A DNA stretch of 64,000 nucleotides, taken from contig NZ_SNUH01000001.1 of NCBI RefSeq assembly GCF_012027355.1, forward strand, positions 1,178,001 to 1,242,000, given 5' to 3'. The notes beneath the pieces are model-generated. The model was given only the letters and a program-made list of their open reading frames with translations. It ran no database searches and was not told where the DNA came from. This document shows positions 33,423 through 41,620 of the stretch, piece by piece. Numbering within the stretch: position 1 is the first letter of the stretch; every line of letters starts with the position of its first letter. Position numbers and translations under genes: made by a program. The stretch is from Thermococcus sp. M36 (lineage in GTDB: Archaea > Methanobacteriota_B > Thermococci > Thermococcales > Thermococcaceae).

Positions 33423-33800
33423 TCAGAAGACGAGCTTCATGTTGATCTGAACAATCTCGGGGCTGATGGTGTTGCCCCTGACCGTCTTCTTCCTCCTCTC
33501 TCCCTTCTCCTTCGGTCTGAAGCCGGGGCCGCGGGAGACGAGGATCTTGACCCTCCTCGGACCGTGAACGTCGGGCCTCATGGGGAAGCCGTCCTTGTCG
33601 GTGCCTCCGGTTATCTTGAGCTTCGCGTCGCCCGGGATCTCCTCGCCGAATATCTCGGTGAGGTTGAGCCCGAGTTCGCTGGCCGGAATCTCCTCGCCTA
33701 TGCGCTTTCCTACGAGCTTCTCGGCACCTTCTCCGCTTATCTCGACCTGCTTGGCAATGCCGTTCTTCGGGTTGGATATAACGAGCTTGAAGGTAGCCAT
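33423..33800 (-). CDS. rps6e: 30S ribosomal protein S6e
   Basis: A 125-residue S6e: begins [18 protein letters not shown], has [17 protein letters not shown], the conserved [17 protein letters not shown] and a basic end ([17 protein letters not shown]). It is part of the small ribosomal subunit. Start ATG 33800 has GGAGGTGGGAGGA; the frame starting at 33821 adds an unlikely MTQEVGG. Confidence 0.95.
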   Translation of the reverse strand: MATFKLVISNPKNGIAKQVEISGEGAEKLVGKRIGEEIPASELGLNLTEIFGEEIPGDAKLKITGGTDKDGFPMRPDVHGPRRVKILVSRGPGFRPKEKGERRKKTVRGNTISPEIVQINMKLVF

Positions 33801-33947
33801 TCCTCCCACCTCCTGTGTCATTAGCGGGATTCATTGGGGTAGCCCCTTATCCAGTGAGCGCTGTGGCTTAGCCTTTAAAAAAGTTTCCTCACGGCACAAC
33901 TTTTTTATACCTTGAACCTGCGGTTTAAGTTAAAGAGGTGAGAGAAT

Positions 33948-34118
33948 ATGGCGAGGGAAAAGGCCACACTGCCCCCGACCGGTGCCGGTCTCATGAGGTT
34001 CTTCGACGAGGACACCAGGGCGATAAAGATAAGCCCCAGGGGAGTCATAGCGGTGACGCTCATACTCGTTGCCGTCGAGATACTCCTGCACGCCTTCGGT
34101 TCGCAGGTTTTCGGTTAA
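33948..34118 (+). CDS. secG: Preprotein translocase Sec61-beta subunit
   Basis: 56 residues: a cytosolic N-terminus (MAREKATLPPTGAGLMRFFD), ISPRGVIAV and one C-terminal membrane helix (VTLILVAVEILLHAF). This is archaeal Sec61-beta, which binds the SecYE channel. ATG 33948 has GAGGTGAGAGA; TATA (TTTTTTATACC) at about 33900-33910. It overlaps the convergent coiled-coil gene by four bases. Confidence 0.95.
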   Translation: MAREKATLPPTGAGLMRFFDEDTRAIKISPRGVIAVTLILVAVEILLHAFGSQVFG

Positions 34119-34771
34119 ATGAAGCTCGTCTTTTTTAACCCCCTTGCGTTGAGCTCTTCATTGATTATCGCCCTGACGACGTCCTCAAGCTGGCTCTGTA
34201 TGAGCCTGTCAACGTCGTCCTTTATCTTGTCTATATCGTGCCTCAGCCCCTCAAGCAGTCTGATGTAGTCCTTGGCCATCTCCAGCTGGCCCTCCTGCCT
34301 CACCAGCTGCTCCTTTAGGTGTTCGAAGTCCTCCTCCATCACCTGAAGCTTTCTGAGCTCACGCTGGAGCTCGTCCAGCTTTTTGGTCAGCTCGTAGTTC
34401 TCCTCCTTGAGCTTTTCGATGAGCCTCTCCTTGGCCTCAAGCTCTCTCACGATGGAGTTGTACTCCTCCGCGATCTGGTTGAGCCGCTCTATCTCCCTGA
34501 GGGGAGGAACTTTCCCGTTTCCTAGGATTATGACGTCGGGCCCGACGTTGACGATGTCGCTCGGTCTGATTTTCAGCTTCTTCTCGCTGGAGAACATGCT
34601 CTGGCCCTTGCCGAGGTTCTCTATCTCCCTCATCTTCAGGATGAAGTAGAACTGGTCCCCCTCAACCTCCACGTTGATGTCCGTGACGTAGCCCAGAATT
34701 TTGCCCTCGATGAGCGAGATCACGAACTTGTTGATGAGCTGGTTCGCCTTGGCTTCGCCACCCTCTGCCAT
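34115..34771 (-). CDS. PRC-barrel-like protein with coiled coil
   Basis: 218 residues. The N-terminal 95 residues look like a PRC-barrel type fold (FVISLIEGKILGYVTDINVE, RPSDIVNVGPDVIILGNG). The rest is a long coiled coil (about 100-185: LNQIAEEYNSIVRELEAKE onwards), then a helix bundle ending GLKKTSFI. Possibly a scaffold or cell-division-linked protein such as CdpB; this is uncertain. ATG 34771 with GGTGGTG. Confidence 0.6.
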   Translation of the reverse strand: MAEGGEAKANQLINKFVISLIEGKILGYVTDINVEVEGDQFYFILKMREIENLGKGQSMFSSEKKLKIRPSDIVNVGPDVIILGNGKVPPLREIERLNQIAEEYNSIVRELEAKERLIEKLKEENYELTKKLDELQRELRKLQVMEEDFEHLKEQLVRQEGQLEMAKDYIRLLEGLRHDIDKIKDDVDRLIQSQLEDVVRAIINEELNARGLKKTSFI

Positions 34772-34863
34772 AAACACCACCGTGACCATTTATCCCTCCG
34801 CCTACTTAACTTTTCCGCCAAGGCTTATAAGGCGAAGAATCTTCATCGCTTACGGTGAGAGAG

Positions 34864-35436
34864 ATGATAATATTCGTGGGACGTTCGAACGTTGGCAAGA
34901 GCACGCTCATCTTCCGCCTGACCGGAAAGTGGGTCAGGAGGGGCAAGAGGCCGGGCGTGACGAGGAGGCCCGTGGAGGTGAACTGGAGGGGGAAGGTAAT
35001 AGTGGACATGCCGGGCTTTGGGTTCATGAGCGGCCTCCCGAAGCACGTTCAGGAGCGCATAAAGGACGAGATAGTGCGCTTCATCGAGGACAACGCCGAG
35101 AAAATAGAGCTTGCTGTCCTCGTCGTGGACGGAAAGGCCGCCCCGGAGATAATTGAAAGGTGGGAGAAGCGTGGGGAGATACCCATAGACGTTGAGTTCT
35201 ACCAGTTCCTGAGGGAGCTCAATATACCAACTATAGTGGCAGTGAACAAGTTGGACAGGATAAAAAACCTGCAGGGAACGATAAACTACCTCGCGGAGAA
35301 GTTCGGCGTTCCTCACTCAGAAATCAACGATACCTTCGTGCCGATATCGGCAAAGTTCGGGAAGAACCTGGACGGGCTTAGGATGCTGATGGAGAAGAAG
35401 TTGAAGGAGGGGAAGAGAACCCAAGATGCCTCATAG
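34864..35436 (+). CDS. engB: GTP-binding protein EngB
   Basis: 190 residues. G1 GRSNVGKST at 6-14, G3 DMPGFGFMSG, G4 NKLDR, G5 ISAKFG. This is the YihA/EngB GTPase linked to large-subunit ribosome assembly. The protein starts directly with the G1 strand (MIIFVGRSN), as in other archaeal members. ATG 34864 follows GGTGAGAG; GTG 34855 is inside that site. Its end overlaps the convergent regulator by six bases. Confidence 0.92.
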   Translation: MIIFVGRSNVGKSTLIFRLTGKWVRRGKRPGVTRRPVEVNWRGKVIVDMPGFGFMSGLPKHVQERIKDEIVRFIEDNAEKIELAVLVVDGKAAPEIIERWEKRGEIPIDVEFYQFLRELNIPTIVAVNKLDRIKNLQGTINYLAEKFGVPHSEINDTFVPISAKFGKNLDGLRMLMEKKLKEGKRTQDAS

Positions 35437-35895
35437 AACCTCAAGGACGATGTGGGTGATGGTCTCCTTGACGCCGTCCAGTGAGGCTATTTCCTCCAGT
35501 ATCTCGTCCAGCCTGGTCTTGTCTGCTTCGACTATGAGGTCAATGTCCCCCGTTACGCGGTATATCTTCTTGATTTTCAGCCTCTTGATGGCCTCGTAGA
35601 CCTGCTTCCTCTTTGTTGGTTCTATCTTGACGAAAACAAAGACGTCCCCCTTCTTTTCACCCAGAAGGTCTAGGGCCTTGTCCGTGAGGTCTATAAAGCC
35701 CCTTCCGGTTCTTATATATCCGAGCTCCTTGAGAACCTTGAGGTGGTTGCTGAGGGCCTGTCTGGTTATTCCCAGCTCCTCGGCCAGCTCGTCCTGGGTT
35801 TTTTCGACAGTGTGCACCTCTATCGTTTTGCCCTCCTCATAGAACTTCCTGAGGAGTTTGATCTGTCTCGGGGTCAGGGCTGACCTGTCCTCCAT
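35431..35895 (-). CDS. Lrp/AsnC-like regulator with winged helix and RAM-type domain
   Basis: 154 residues: HTH (LTPRQIKLLRKFYEEG, KTQDELAEELGITRQALSNHL, LGYIRTGRGFIDLTD) followed by a ligand domain resembling the AsnC effector domain (VFVFVKIEPTKRKQVYEAI, YRVTGDIDLIVEAD). The HTH is MarR/ArsR-like rather than typical AsnC. ATG 35895 has GGAGGT eight bases upstream. A palindrome in its own promoter suggests autoregulation. Confidence 0.8.
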   Translation of the reverse strand: MEDRSALTPRQIKLLRKFYEEGKTIEVHTVEKTQDELAEELGITRQALSNHLKVLKELGYIRTGRGFIDLTDKALDLLGEKKGDVFVFVKIEPTKRKQVYEAIKRLKIKKIYRVTGDIDLIVEADKTRLDEILEEIASLDGVKETITHIVLEVL

Positions 35896-35955
35896 TTCCA
35901 AAACCTCCTGTAGACCTGTGTGTTTGTGCGTATGTTAACGTGAATTGTTTAATTA

Positions 35956-35967
35956 GACCAAATGGTC
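35956..35967. promoter_or_regulatory. GACCA/TGGTC dyad in the divergent regulator promoter
   Basis: GACCAAATGGTC is a perfect five-base dyad with a two-base spacer. It abuts the minus-strand TATA (about 35946-35955, TTAATTAAAC) of the Lrp-like gene, and lies about 100 bases upstream of the plus-strand kinase promoter. Position fits a repressor site. Confidence 0.4.
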
Positions 35968-36087
35968 ACAGGCTCAATGTCAAATCGGGCCTGTTTATAT
36001 TCAATACCCCCCCGCGCCGTTTATAAGTCTTTCTCACTTCGGGTGATGCCCATTACATTTTTAATACCCTTCCCCCAACTGGCCAAC

Positions 36088-37155
36088 ATGGACAAAGCCT
36101 CCTACACCGATGAAGTGCCCCCCGACAGGTTCGAGCTCCTTGACACTGTACTTGAGCTTGAAAAGCCCGTTAAGGTCATGGTCGTGGGCCCGACGGATTC
36201 GGGGAAGACCACCCTCCTGAACTTTCTCGCCAACAGGTTGATCGAAGTAGGCCTTAGTGTCGCCGTTGTGGACTCCGACGTGGGCCAGAAGGGGATACTG
36301 CCCCCCGCCACTGTAAGCCTCTCCTTTGTCAGCGCCCCTTTCAGTTCTCTGGGCGAGCTGCGGGGGAGCGCTCACTACTTCATCGGGACGACCTCGCCGT
36401 CCCAGTACGCGGCCGAGATGGTTGCGGGGGTTAAGCTGCTGACGGACATTGCGGTTCAGGGTTCCGACGTGGTTCTAATAGACACCACAGGGTTCGTTAC
36501 AGGCGTTGGGGTCGAGATGAAGCGGCTCAAGGCGGAGCTGGTTAGGCCGGATGTGGTGGTGCTCCTTGAGAGGGGCAACGAACTCGCGCACCTTGGGGCG
36601 GTGCTCTCACGGTACAGCAGGGTGGTGACATTATCCGTCAGCGACAGGGCCAGGGAGCATTCCAGGGGCGAGCGCAGGGAGATACGCAGGGAAAAGTGGA
36701 GGAGGTACTTCCTCGGTGCCGGGATCGTGGAGGTTGACCTCTCCGGAATGGCGATTGGTGGGACAGAGCTGTTCAGGGGGAGGCCCCTAACTGCGGAGGA
36801 GAAGGACGTGCTCTCCTCGGTCTTTGGGTGGCTTATCATGGCCGGCTGGAAGTCGGAGAGGTACACTGTCGTCAAGGCTGATGTTGGAGACTTCCAGAGG
36901 CAGTACCCCCGTTCCGCCATCCATGCGGTTGATTTTGAAAAGCTGAGCAACCTCCTTGTGGGCTTCATAGACGGAAACGGGCTCTGCATGGGGCTGGGGA
37001 TACTTAAGTGGATAAACTTCAGTGAGATGCGGGCGCAGGTACTCACGCCACTCGATCCGGAGCTGGTTGGTCGTGCCTCTGAACTGAGGTTCGGCCGCAT
37101 ACGGGTTCTTGAGACAGGTGAGGAGCTGGGGTTGCTCAGGAGGGACGAGCTCTAG
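36088..37155 (+). CDS. Clp1/Grc3-type polynucleotide 5'-hydroxyl kinase
   Basis: 355 residues. P-loop GPTDSGKT at 34-41, Asp in VVDSDVGQKGILPPAT (Clp1/Grc3 signature), and VVLIDTTGFVTG as lid/Walker B region. An additional beta-domain follows (about 230-355). The Pyrococcus homologue phosphorylates 5'-OH ends of RNA and DNA, with roles in tRNA/RNA repair or processing. ATG 36088 is nearly at the transcription start predicted from TTTTTAATACCC (36056-36067), so the mRNA is probably leaderless. The in-frame extension to 35962 is rejected. Confidence 0.85.
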   Translation: MDKASYTDEVPPDRFELLDTVLELEKPVKVMVVGPTDSGKTTLLNFLANRLIEVGLSVAVVDSDVGQKGILPPATVSLSFVSAPFSSLGELRGSAHYFIGTTSPSQYAAEMVAGVKLLTDIAVQGSDVVLIDTTGFVTGVGVEMKRLKAELVRPDVVVLLERGNELAHLGAVLSRYSRVVTLSVSDRAREHSRGERREIRREKWRRYFLGAGIVEVDLSGMAIGGTELFRGRPLTAEEKDVLSSVFGWLIMAGWKSERYTVVKADVGDFQRQYPRSAIHAVDFEKLSNLLVGFIDGNGLCMGLGILKWINFSEMRAQVLTPLDPELVGRASELRFGRIRVLETGEELGLLRRDEL

Positions 37156-37201
37156 CAAAGATTTTTTAAGCCCCCTCCGAAAATTGAATTAGGTGTGCCT
37201 A

Positions 37202-38032
37202 ATGGAACTGAAGGCGTTCGTGGAGATAACACGCCCACACAACTGCATCCTGGCGGGGTTAGTGGGGGTTCTCGGCTCGATTGTGGCAGTTGGGCACCTC
37301 CCGGACGTATTCACGGCCCTCCTAGTGTTCCTCGTGGTTGCACTGGGGTGTTCTGCGGGCAACACCATAAACGACTACTTTGACTATGAGATTGATAAAA
37401 TTAACCGGCCGGAGCGTCCCCTTCCCAGGGGCGCCATGTCTAGGGCGACTGCCCTCAGGTACTCCATTGTTCTCTTTGCAGTGGGGCTGGTTCTTGCGTA
37501 CGTGATAAACATCTACTCCTTTATACTCGCTGTCGTTGCCTACACGGCCATGTTCCTCTATGCGTGGAAGCTGAAGCCCCTCCCTCTCGTTGGGAATCTT
37601 GTTGTGGCGGGCCTCACAGGTGCGACGCCCCTCTACGGGGCCCTGGCTGTTGAGCGCGTTGGGCTGGCGGGGTACCTGGCACTCTGTGCTTTCCTCGTCA
37701 ACGTCTCAAGGGAGATTATTAAGGACATCGAGGATATTGAGGGGGATCTTGCGGAAGGCGCCAGAACACTCCCGATAGTCTGGGGCAGGCGGAGGGCCGC
37801 TTACCTCGGGGCCCTGTTCGCGGTGCTCACCGTCGCCGCCTCGGTGCTCCCAGTCAGGGCAGGCGTCGGTGTGGGTTACTACGCGATGGTGCCGGTTGAC
37901 GTGATCATACTGTACTCGGCCTACACGGTGCTCAGGTCGCAGGACAGGCGAGCCGCACACAGGGCCCAGAAGCTGCTCAAGATAAGCATATTCCTCGCGG
38001 TCGTGGCTTTCCTCGTGGCCGCGGTTGTATGA
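37202..38032 (+). CDS. UbiA prenyltransferase, probable DGGGP synthase
   Basis: 276 residues, about eight or nine membrane helices. The two Asp-rich motifs are NTINDYFDYEIDKINRPERP (about 55-75) and REIIKDIEDIEGD (about 160-172). This is the archaeal enzyme that attaches the second geranylgeranyl group to glycerol phosphate, an essential ether-lipid step. ATG 37202 with AGGTG; 46 bases after the kinase stop. The downstream gene overlaps in SD region, suggesting one unit. Confidence 0.88.
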   Translation: MELKAFVEITRPHNCILAGLVGVLGSIVAVGHLPDVFTALLVFLVVALGCSAGNTINDYFDYEIDKINRPERPLPRGAMSRATALRYSIVLFAVGLVLAYVINIYSFILAVVAYTAMFLYAWKLKPLPLVGNLVVAGLTGATPLYGALAVERVGLAGYLALCAFLVNVSREIIKDIEDIEGDLAEGARTLPIVWGRRRAAYLGALFAVLTVAASVLPVRAGVGVGYYAMVPVDVIILYSAYTVLRSQDRRAAHRAQKLLKISIFLAVVAFLVAAVV

Positions 38033-38048
38033 ACCGGAGGTGATGTTT

Positions 38049-38429
38049 ATGGAATTTGGGAATGAACTGCTCAGAAACCTTGAGGGCGATGGCCTCTGGA
38101 CGGTTATCACCTTTAAGACGCCCTCCGGGCCGGGAAAAACGCTTGAAAAGCTCGTAAATGTGCTTGAGGAGGCGGGTTGGAGGGTGACCTTCAGGGCGAA
38201 CTGGTGGACTGCGGACATCCCCTATGGTGTCATCAGGGTGGACGTCAGGAAGGGCGATCGGGAGAAGATCCTGCTTGGAAAGTGGATACTCGGCGAAAAA
38301 TGCGAGCTCATAGGGATAGAGAACATGTCCCTTGAGCGGGGCCGCGATGAGTTCTTCAGAATGGTGGACAGCATAACCTCCACCCTGATATACGACCCGG
38401 TCATAAGAACCATGAGGGAGCAGTACTGA
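38049..38429 (+). CDS. Hypothetical protein downstream of UbiA
   Basis: 126 residues, cytosolic, alpha/beta: WTVITFKTPSGPGKTLEKLVN, then EEAGWRVTFRANWWTADIPYG and VIRVDVRKGDREKILLG. I do not recognise the family. ATG 38049 has GGAGGTGAT at the right distance, while ATG 38043 would be too close. It is 16 bases after ubiA and may be co-transcribed. Confidence 0.65.
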   Translation: MEFGNELLRNLEGDGLWTVITFKTPSGPGKTLEKLVNVLEEAGWRVTFRANWWTADIPYGVIRVDVRKGDREKILLGKWILGEKCELIGIENMSLERGRDEFFRMVDSITSTLIYDPVIRTMREQY

Positions 38430-38494
38430 CCGGGTTTTATTTTTTCTGTTCTCTTGGGCACTGGGTGCGCTCTGAAAGAAAAAGGGATAATGGG

Positions 38495-39298
38495 TCACAG
38501 CGGCTCGTAATAACCTATCTCAGGCTCGTAGATTTCCCCTTCCGCGAGCAGCTGGGTGATGGCTTCTTCGATAATGCCCTCGTCGAACTCCTTGGAGAGT
38601 TTCTTGACTATGAACTTGTGGGACAGGGCCTTTCCTTTTTCCCGCAGTATCTTCATGACGGCCTCTTTAGCCTTTTCAAGCTCAGGGTTTTCTTCTGGGG
38701 CCTCGGCTTCTTCGACCTCCTCCTCAAAGAGAACCTCTTCAGCGGTCCTCTGCTCGAGCATCATGGTGTACAGCTCGTCTATCGTGAGGAGCAGCTCCTC
38801 GCTGACCCCTTTGTTCTTGGCGATGACCTTTGCCTTTGCTGTTATTCCATACTTGTCGTATATCTCGAAGGCTATCCTTGCCTTCTTGGCGTGTTCGACC
38901 TTCTCCTTGAGCGTTTCGTACCTGTGGAGTATCCACATGTTGGGGCTTACCCTGGCTATCCCCTCAACAAGTATCTGCTTGTCGTCGCGCCACTCGGCAA
39001 CTTTTCCGATTATCTGGACAAGGTCCCCCTTCTTTACCAGTCTTATGAAGCGCGTGTCATCGCGGAAGCCGAGAACCCATATAGTTCCCGTCCCGTCGTC
39101 TATCTGGAGCTTTCCGTAGGTCTCGTCGTCGCTTATCGCAGGTTCCCTTACCACGGTGGCGACAACCTTAACGCGGTAGACCCTCCTTGCGTCCTTCGTT
39201 ATGAGGTAGTTGGGTTCGAAGTCTCCCTCGCTTCTGACATAGTATCCGTCTATGATATCCTTGATGTAGACCCTGCTGGCCGGAAGGCGCTTCTTCAT
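38495..39298 (-). CDS. rpa32: Replication protein A, 32 kDa subunit
   Basis: 267 residues. An OB fold at about 35-125 (VYRVKVVATVVREPA, YGKLQIDDGTGTIWVLGF, GDLVQIIGKVAEWRDDKQI) is followed by an acidic linker (EEEVEEAEAPEENPELE) and a C-terminal winged helix (about 205-267). This matches the Pyrococcus RPA32 subunit of the heterotrimeric ssDNA-binding complex. ATG overlaps the RPA14 stop; SD GGAGGTGAAG. Confidence 0.9.
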   Translation of the reverse strand: MKKRLPASRVYIKDIIDGYYVRSEGDFEPNYLITKDARRVYRVKVVATVVREPAISDDETYGKLQIDDGTGTIWVLGFRDDTRFIRLVKKGDLVQIIGKVAEWRDDKQILVEGIARVSPNMWILHRYETLKEKVEHAKKARIAFEIYDKYGITAKAKVIAKNKGVSEELLLTIDELYTMMLEQRTAEEVLFEEEVEEAEAPEENPELEKAKEAVMKILREKGKALSHKFIVKKLSKEFDEGIIEEAITQLLAEGEIYEPEIGYYEPL

Positions 39299-39672
39299 AG
39301 CTCTTCACCTCCAAAGAACTCAATGATGCCCTCGACCTTTGGAAGAATCTTTCTCTCCAGCTCTCTGATCTCTTCAAGGGCATCCAGGTCGGCTTCACTG
39401 AAATCCTGGATCACCTCACCGTATATGTGGGTTCCCTCCTCGTTCCTGATGACCCTGCCTATGACCCTGACAGTTTGACCGTTCTCCGGTAGGATGTTCT
39501 CCTCGCTTTCGATGAGTATGACGCCCGTTCCGTCGTCGAGCCAGAAGGTGTAGTCCATCTTGTCCACCTTGAACGCCTTTCCAATGAGCGAAACCCTCGT
39601 GTCCTCTTCCCTTATCTCGCCAATATGTCTCTCAACGGCCGGCTTCCTTCTCCTAAAGCGGATCTCCTCCAT
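39295..39672 (-). CDS. rpa14: Replication protein A, 14 kDa subunit
   Basis: 125 residues, essentially one OB fold (RVSLIGKAFKVDKMDYTFWL, DDGTGVILIESEE, GQTVRVIGRVIRNEEGTHIYG) plus a C-terminal helix used in trimer formation. Start ATG 39672 with GGTGGTGAGTG located in the end of rpa41. Second gene of the rpa41-rpa14-rpa32 operon, as in Pyrococcus. Confidence 0.9.
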   Translation of the reverse strand: MEEIRFRRRKPAVERHIGEIREEDTRVSLIGKAFKVDKMDYTFWLDDGTGVILIESEENILPENGQTVRVIGRVIRNEEGTHIYGEVIQDFSEADLDALEEIRELERKILPKVEGIIEFFGGEEL

Positions 39673-39673
39673 T

Positions 39674-40747
39674 TCACTCACCACCCTCAAGCTCCGCTAT
39701 AGCCTTCTTCAGCTCCGCCCTCACCCTGGCTATCTCCCTCTTTGGGTCAACTTCGTCCCAGCTGGAGGCCTTCAGGATCAGTCCGAGGAACTTGTCGTCC
39801 ACCACGTTGCCCCTCACGACTATCTCCCTGCCCAGAAGGTAATAGTACTCGTCCTCTGCAAGCTTTCTGCTTGCTTCCCTGAGGGTAAGGCCGCTCTCGA
39901 TCAGCTCTTTTAGCTTCTCCGCTATGTCTTCGGCATCCCTTCCAAGAAGCTCCGCCGCGTCGTCACCGAATAGGGTAGTCCTTATGTACCCGCTTGAGTC
40001 GTCCAGGCCGAAGTCTATTATGACGACCGTCTTAGCTTTGACCTCTCCGTGCTCCGGGCATATCCATGACCCCGTCGCGGGGTCGTAGTCGACCTTCCTC
40101 CTGCACTGGGGGCAGGCGTCGTAGGCTGTGACGCGGTAGAGCCTCGCTATGGTCCCCCTCACCTCAACGAACCTCTCTCCTCCCATCAGTTCGCCTATCT
40201 TCCTCCGCTGGTAGCTGTAGCTCCTGACCTCCTCGAGAGGGGGTATCTCCTCGACCCTGGGGTCTTCGGGGTTGAGGATGATCCTCGTCCTGAAGTTGGC
40301 GTGGAGCTCGATCCCGTTCCTGCCCTCCCTCACGCTTGGGTCTATGATCTTAACGACATCACCGGGCTTGAGCTCCTCGTAGTACTTGCCCACTAGGTTG
40401 TCCCAGAGGACGAGCCTTGCCCTGCCCGTGGAGTCATAGATTATGAGGTTGGCAACCCTGCCTGTGGAGCTGTCCCTCTTCTGGTACTCCCTGGGGGGGT
40501 ACTTCCTGAGGATCCTTGCCACCACGTTAACGCCGCTCATGCCGGGAACAAGGTCGGCCAGGTGGAGTAGCTCGTCCTTTCCCTCAAGGTTCACGCCGAG
40601 CTCTTCGGCGAGCATCAGTGCCGCGGCGTGTTCGGATATTCCTTCCCTCTTCGATATTTCGGAGATCCTCCTCTTGATTTCATCCCTGGAAAGGCCCCGC
40701 TGTCCCTCGATCATCTCAATAATCTGCTCCTTTGTAAGCACTCCCAT
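39674..40747 (-). CDS. rpa41: Replication protein A, 41 kDa subunit
   Basis: 357 residues. N-terminal helical domain (about 1-55), a central ssDNA-binding OB fold (about 65-165, VARILRKYPPREYQKRD, GRARLVLWDNLVGKYYEELK) and a second OB domain with a zinc finger (CPQCRRKVDYDPATG, then CPEHG). Main ssDNA-binding subunit for replication and repair. ATG 40747 with AAGGTGAGTG. Promoter region 40748-40790 is AT-rich with TTTAAA. Confidence 0.93.
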   Translation of the reverse strand: MGVLTKEQIIEMIEGQRGLSRDEIKRRISEISKREGISEHAAALMLAEELGVNLEGKDELLHLADLVPGMSGVNVVARILRKYPPREYQKRDSSTGRVANLIIYDSTGRARLVLWDNLVGKYYEELKPGDVVKIIDPSVREGRNGIELHANFRTRIILNPEDPRVEEIPPLEEVRSYSYQRRKIGELMGGERFVEVRGTIARLYRVTAYDACPQCRRKVDYDPATGSWICPEHGEVKAKTVVIIDFGLDDSSGYIRTTLFGDDAAELLGRDAEDIAEKLKELIESGLTLREASRKLAEDEYYYLLGREIVVRGNVVDDKFLGLILKASSWDEVDPKREIARVRAELKKAIAELEGGE

Positions 40748-40871
40748 AACACTCACCTTAATGGTAATTGACCGTTCGGGTATTTAAACTTTTCTCCCCT
40801 GCCTGAGTTTTCGAAAAAAGTCCCTGCGTTCCTTTCAAGCCAAGAAATAAGGTTGCTGGGGCCTTAAGAAA

Positions 40872-41459
40872 TCATCCCCCACCTTCTTCTACCGTTTCCT
40901 CTTGGGCATCTCTGCCCTCAAGCTTGGCTATCAGGTCAGTGTACTCTGCGTGGACAACCTTCTTGAAGGCCTCTTTTATTATCATCGGGTCGTTCTCGGG
41001 GAATCCGTAGAGCTCGGCGAACTTTGGCGTCGTCCCGAGGAGCTTTGTCCTTTCATACGGCTCAGCATAAATGAGGCCCATTTCAAGGAGCTTCCTTATG
41101 TGCTCGTACGCCTGGCTGCCGCGGAGCTTAACTAACTTGCTCTGCTCTATCGGCTGGAGGTATGCTATGAGGGCCAGAGTCTTCAGCTCGCCCGTTCTCA
41201 GGTCTGGCCTCGGCATAAGGTGGACGACCCTCTGGCTGTACTCCTGCTTCACCTGCATGACGTACTTGTCTCCGAGAACCCTCACAACTTCTATGGCGCT
41301 CTTCCTCTCGGCGTATTCTGCTGCTATGAGCTCAATAAGCTTCTCAAGGTAGTCAAGGGACTTTATCCCCAGCGCCCTTGACAGCTCTTTGACGGTGAGG
41401 GGCCTCCCGGAAACGAAAAGGGCGGCCTCAACAAGGGCTTTGTCTTCTATTAGTCCCAT
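40872..41459 (-). CDS. scpB: Segregation and condensation protein B
   Basis: 195 residues. Two winged helices typical of ScpB (LVEAALFVSGRPLTVKELSRA; TLALIAYLQPIEQSKLVKLRG; LGTTPKFAELYGFPEN). It is the kleisin-binding partner of ScpA and SMC in chromosome organisation. scpA and smc are not adjacent here. Acidic C-terminal tail. ATG 41459 with AGAGGGGG-like site upstream. Confidence 0.9.
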   Translation of the reverse strand: MGLIEDKALVEAALFVSGRPLTVKELSRALGIKSLDYLEKLIELIAAEYAERKSAIEVVRVLGDKYVMQVKQEYSQRVVHLMPRPDLRTGELKTLALIAYLQPIEQSKLVKLRGSQAYEHIRKLLEMGLIYAEPYERTKLLGTTPKFAELYGFPENDPMIIKEAFKKVVHAEYTDLIAKLEGRDAQEETVEEGGG

Positions 41460-41620
41460 TACTATCCCCCTCTTAGGTGTGGGGGGATTCCTTTTATAGG
41501 GTTTACCTTTTTCTTTTGAAAGCCTCGCCCTTTAGGGCGGGGATACGCTAAACACCAAACCAACCTTTGAGCAGGAAAGCGACACTCTTTTAAAGCCTAA
41601 AATTCATACCATACTTTAAA

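Noticed and set aside
38465-39478. A 337-residue plus-strand frame across rpa32 and rpa14
   Set aside because: Antisense shadow. The RPA OB folds on the minus strand are certain.
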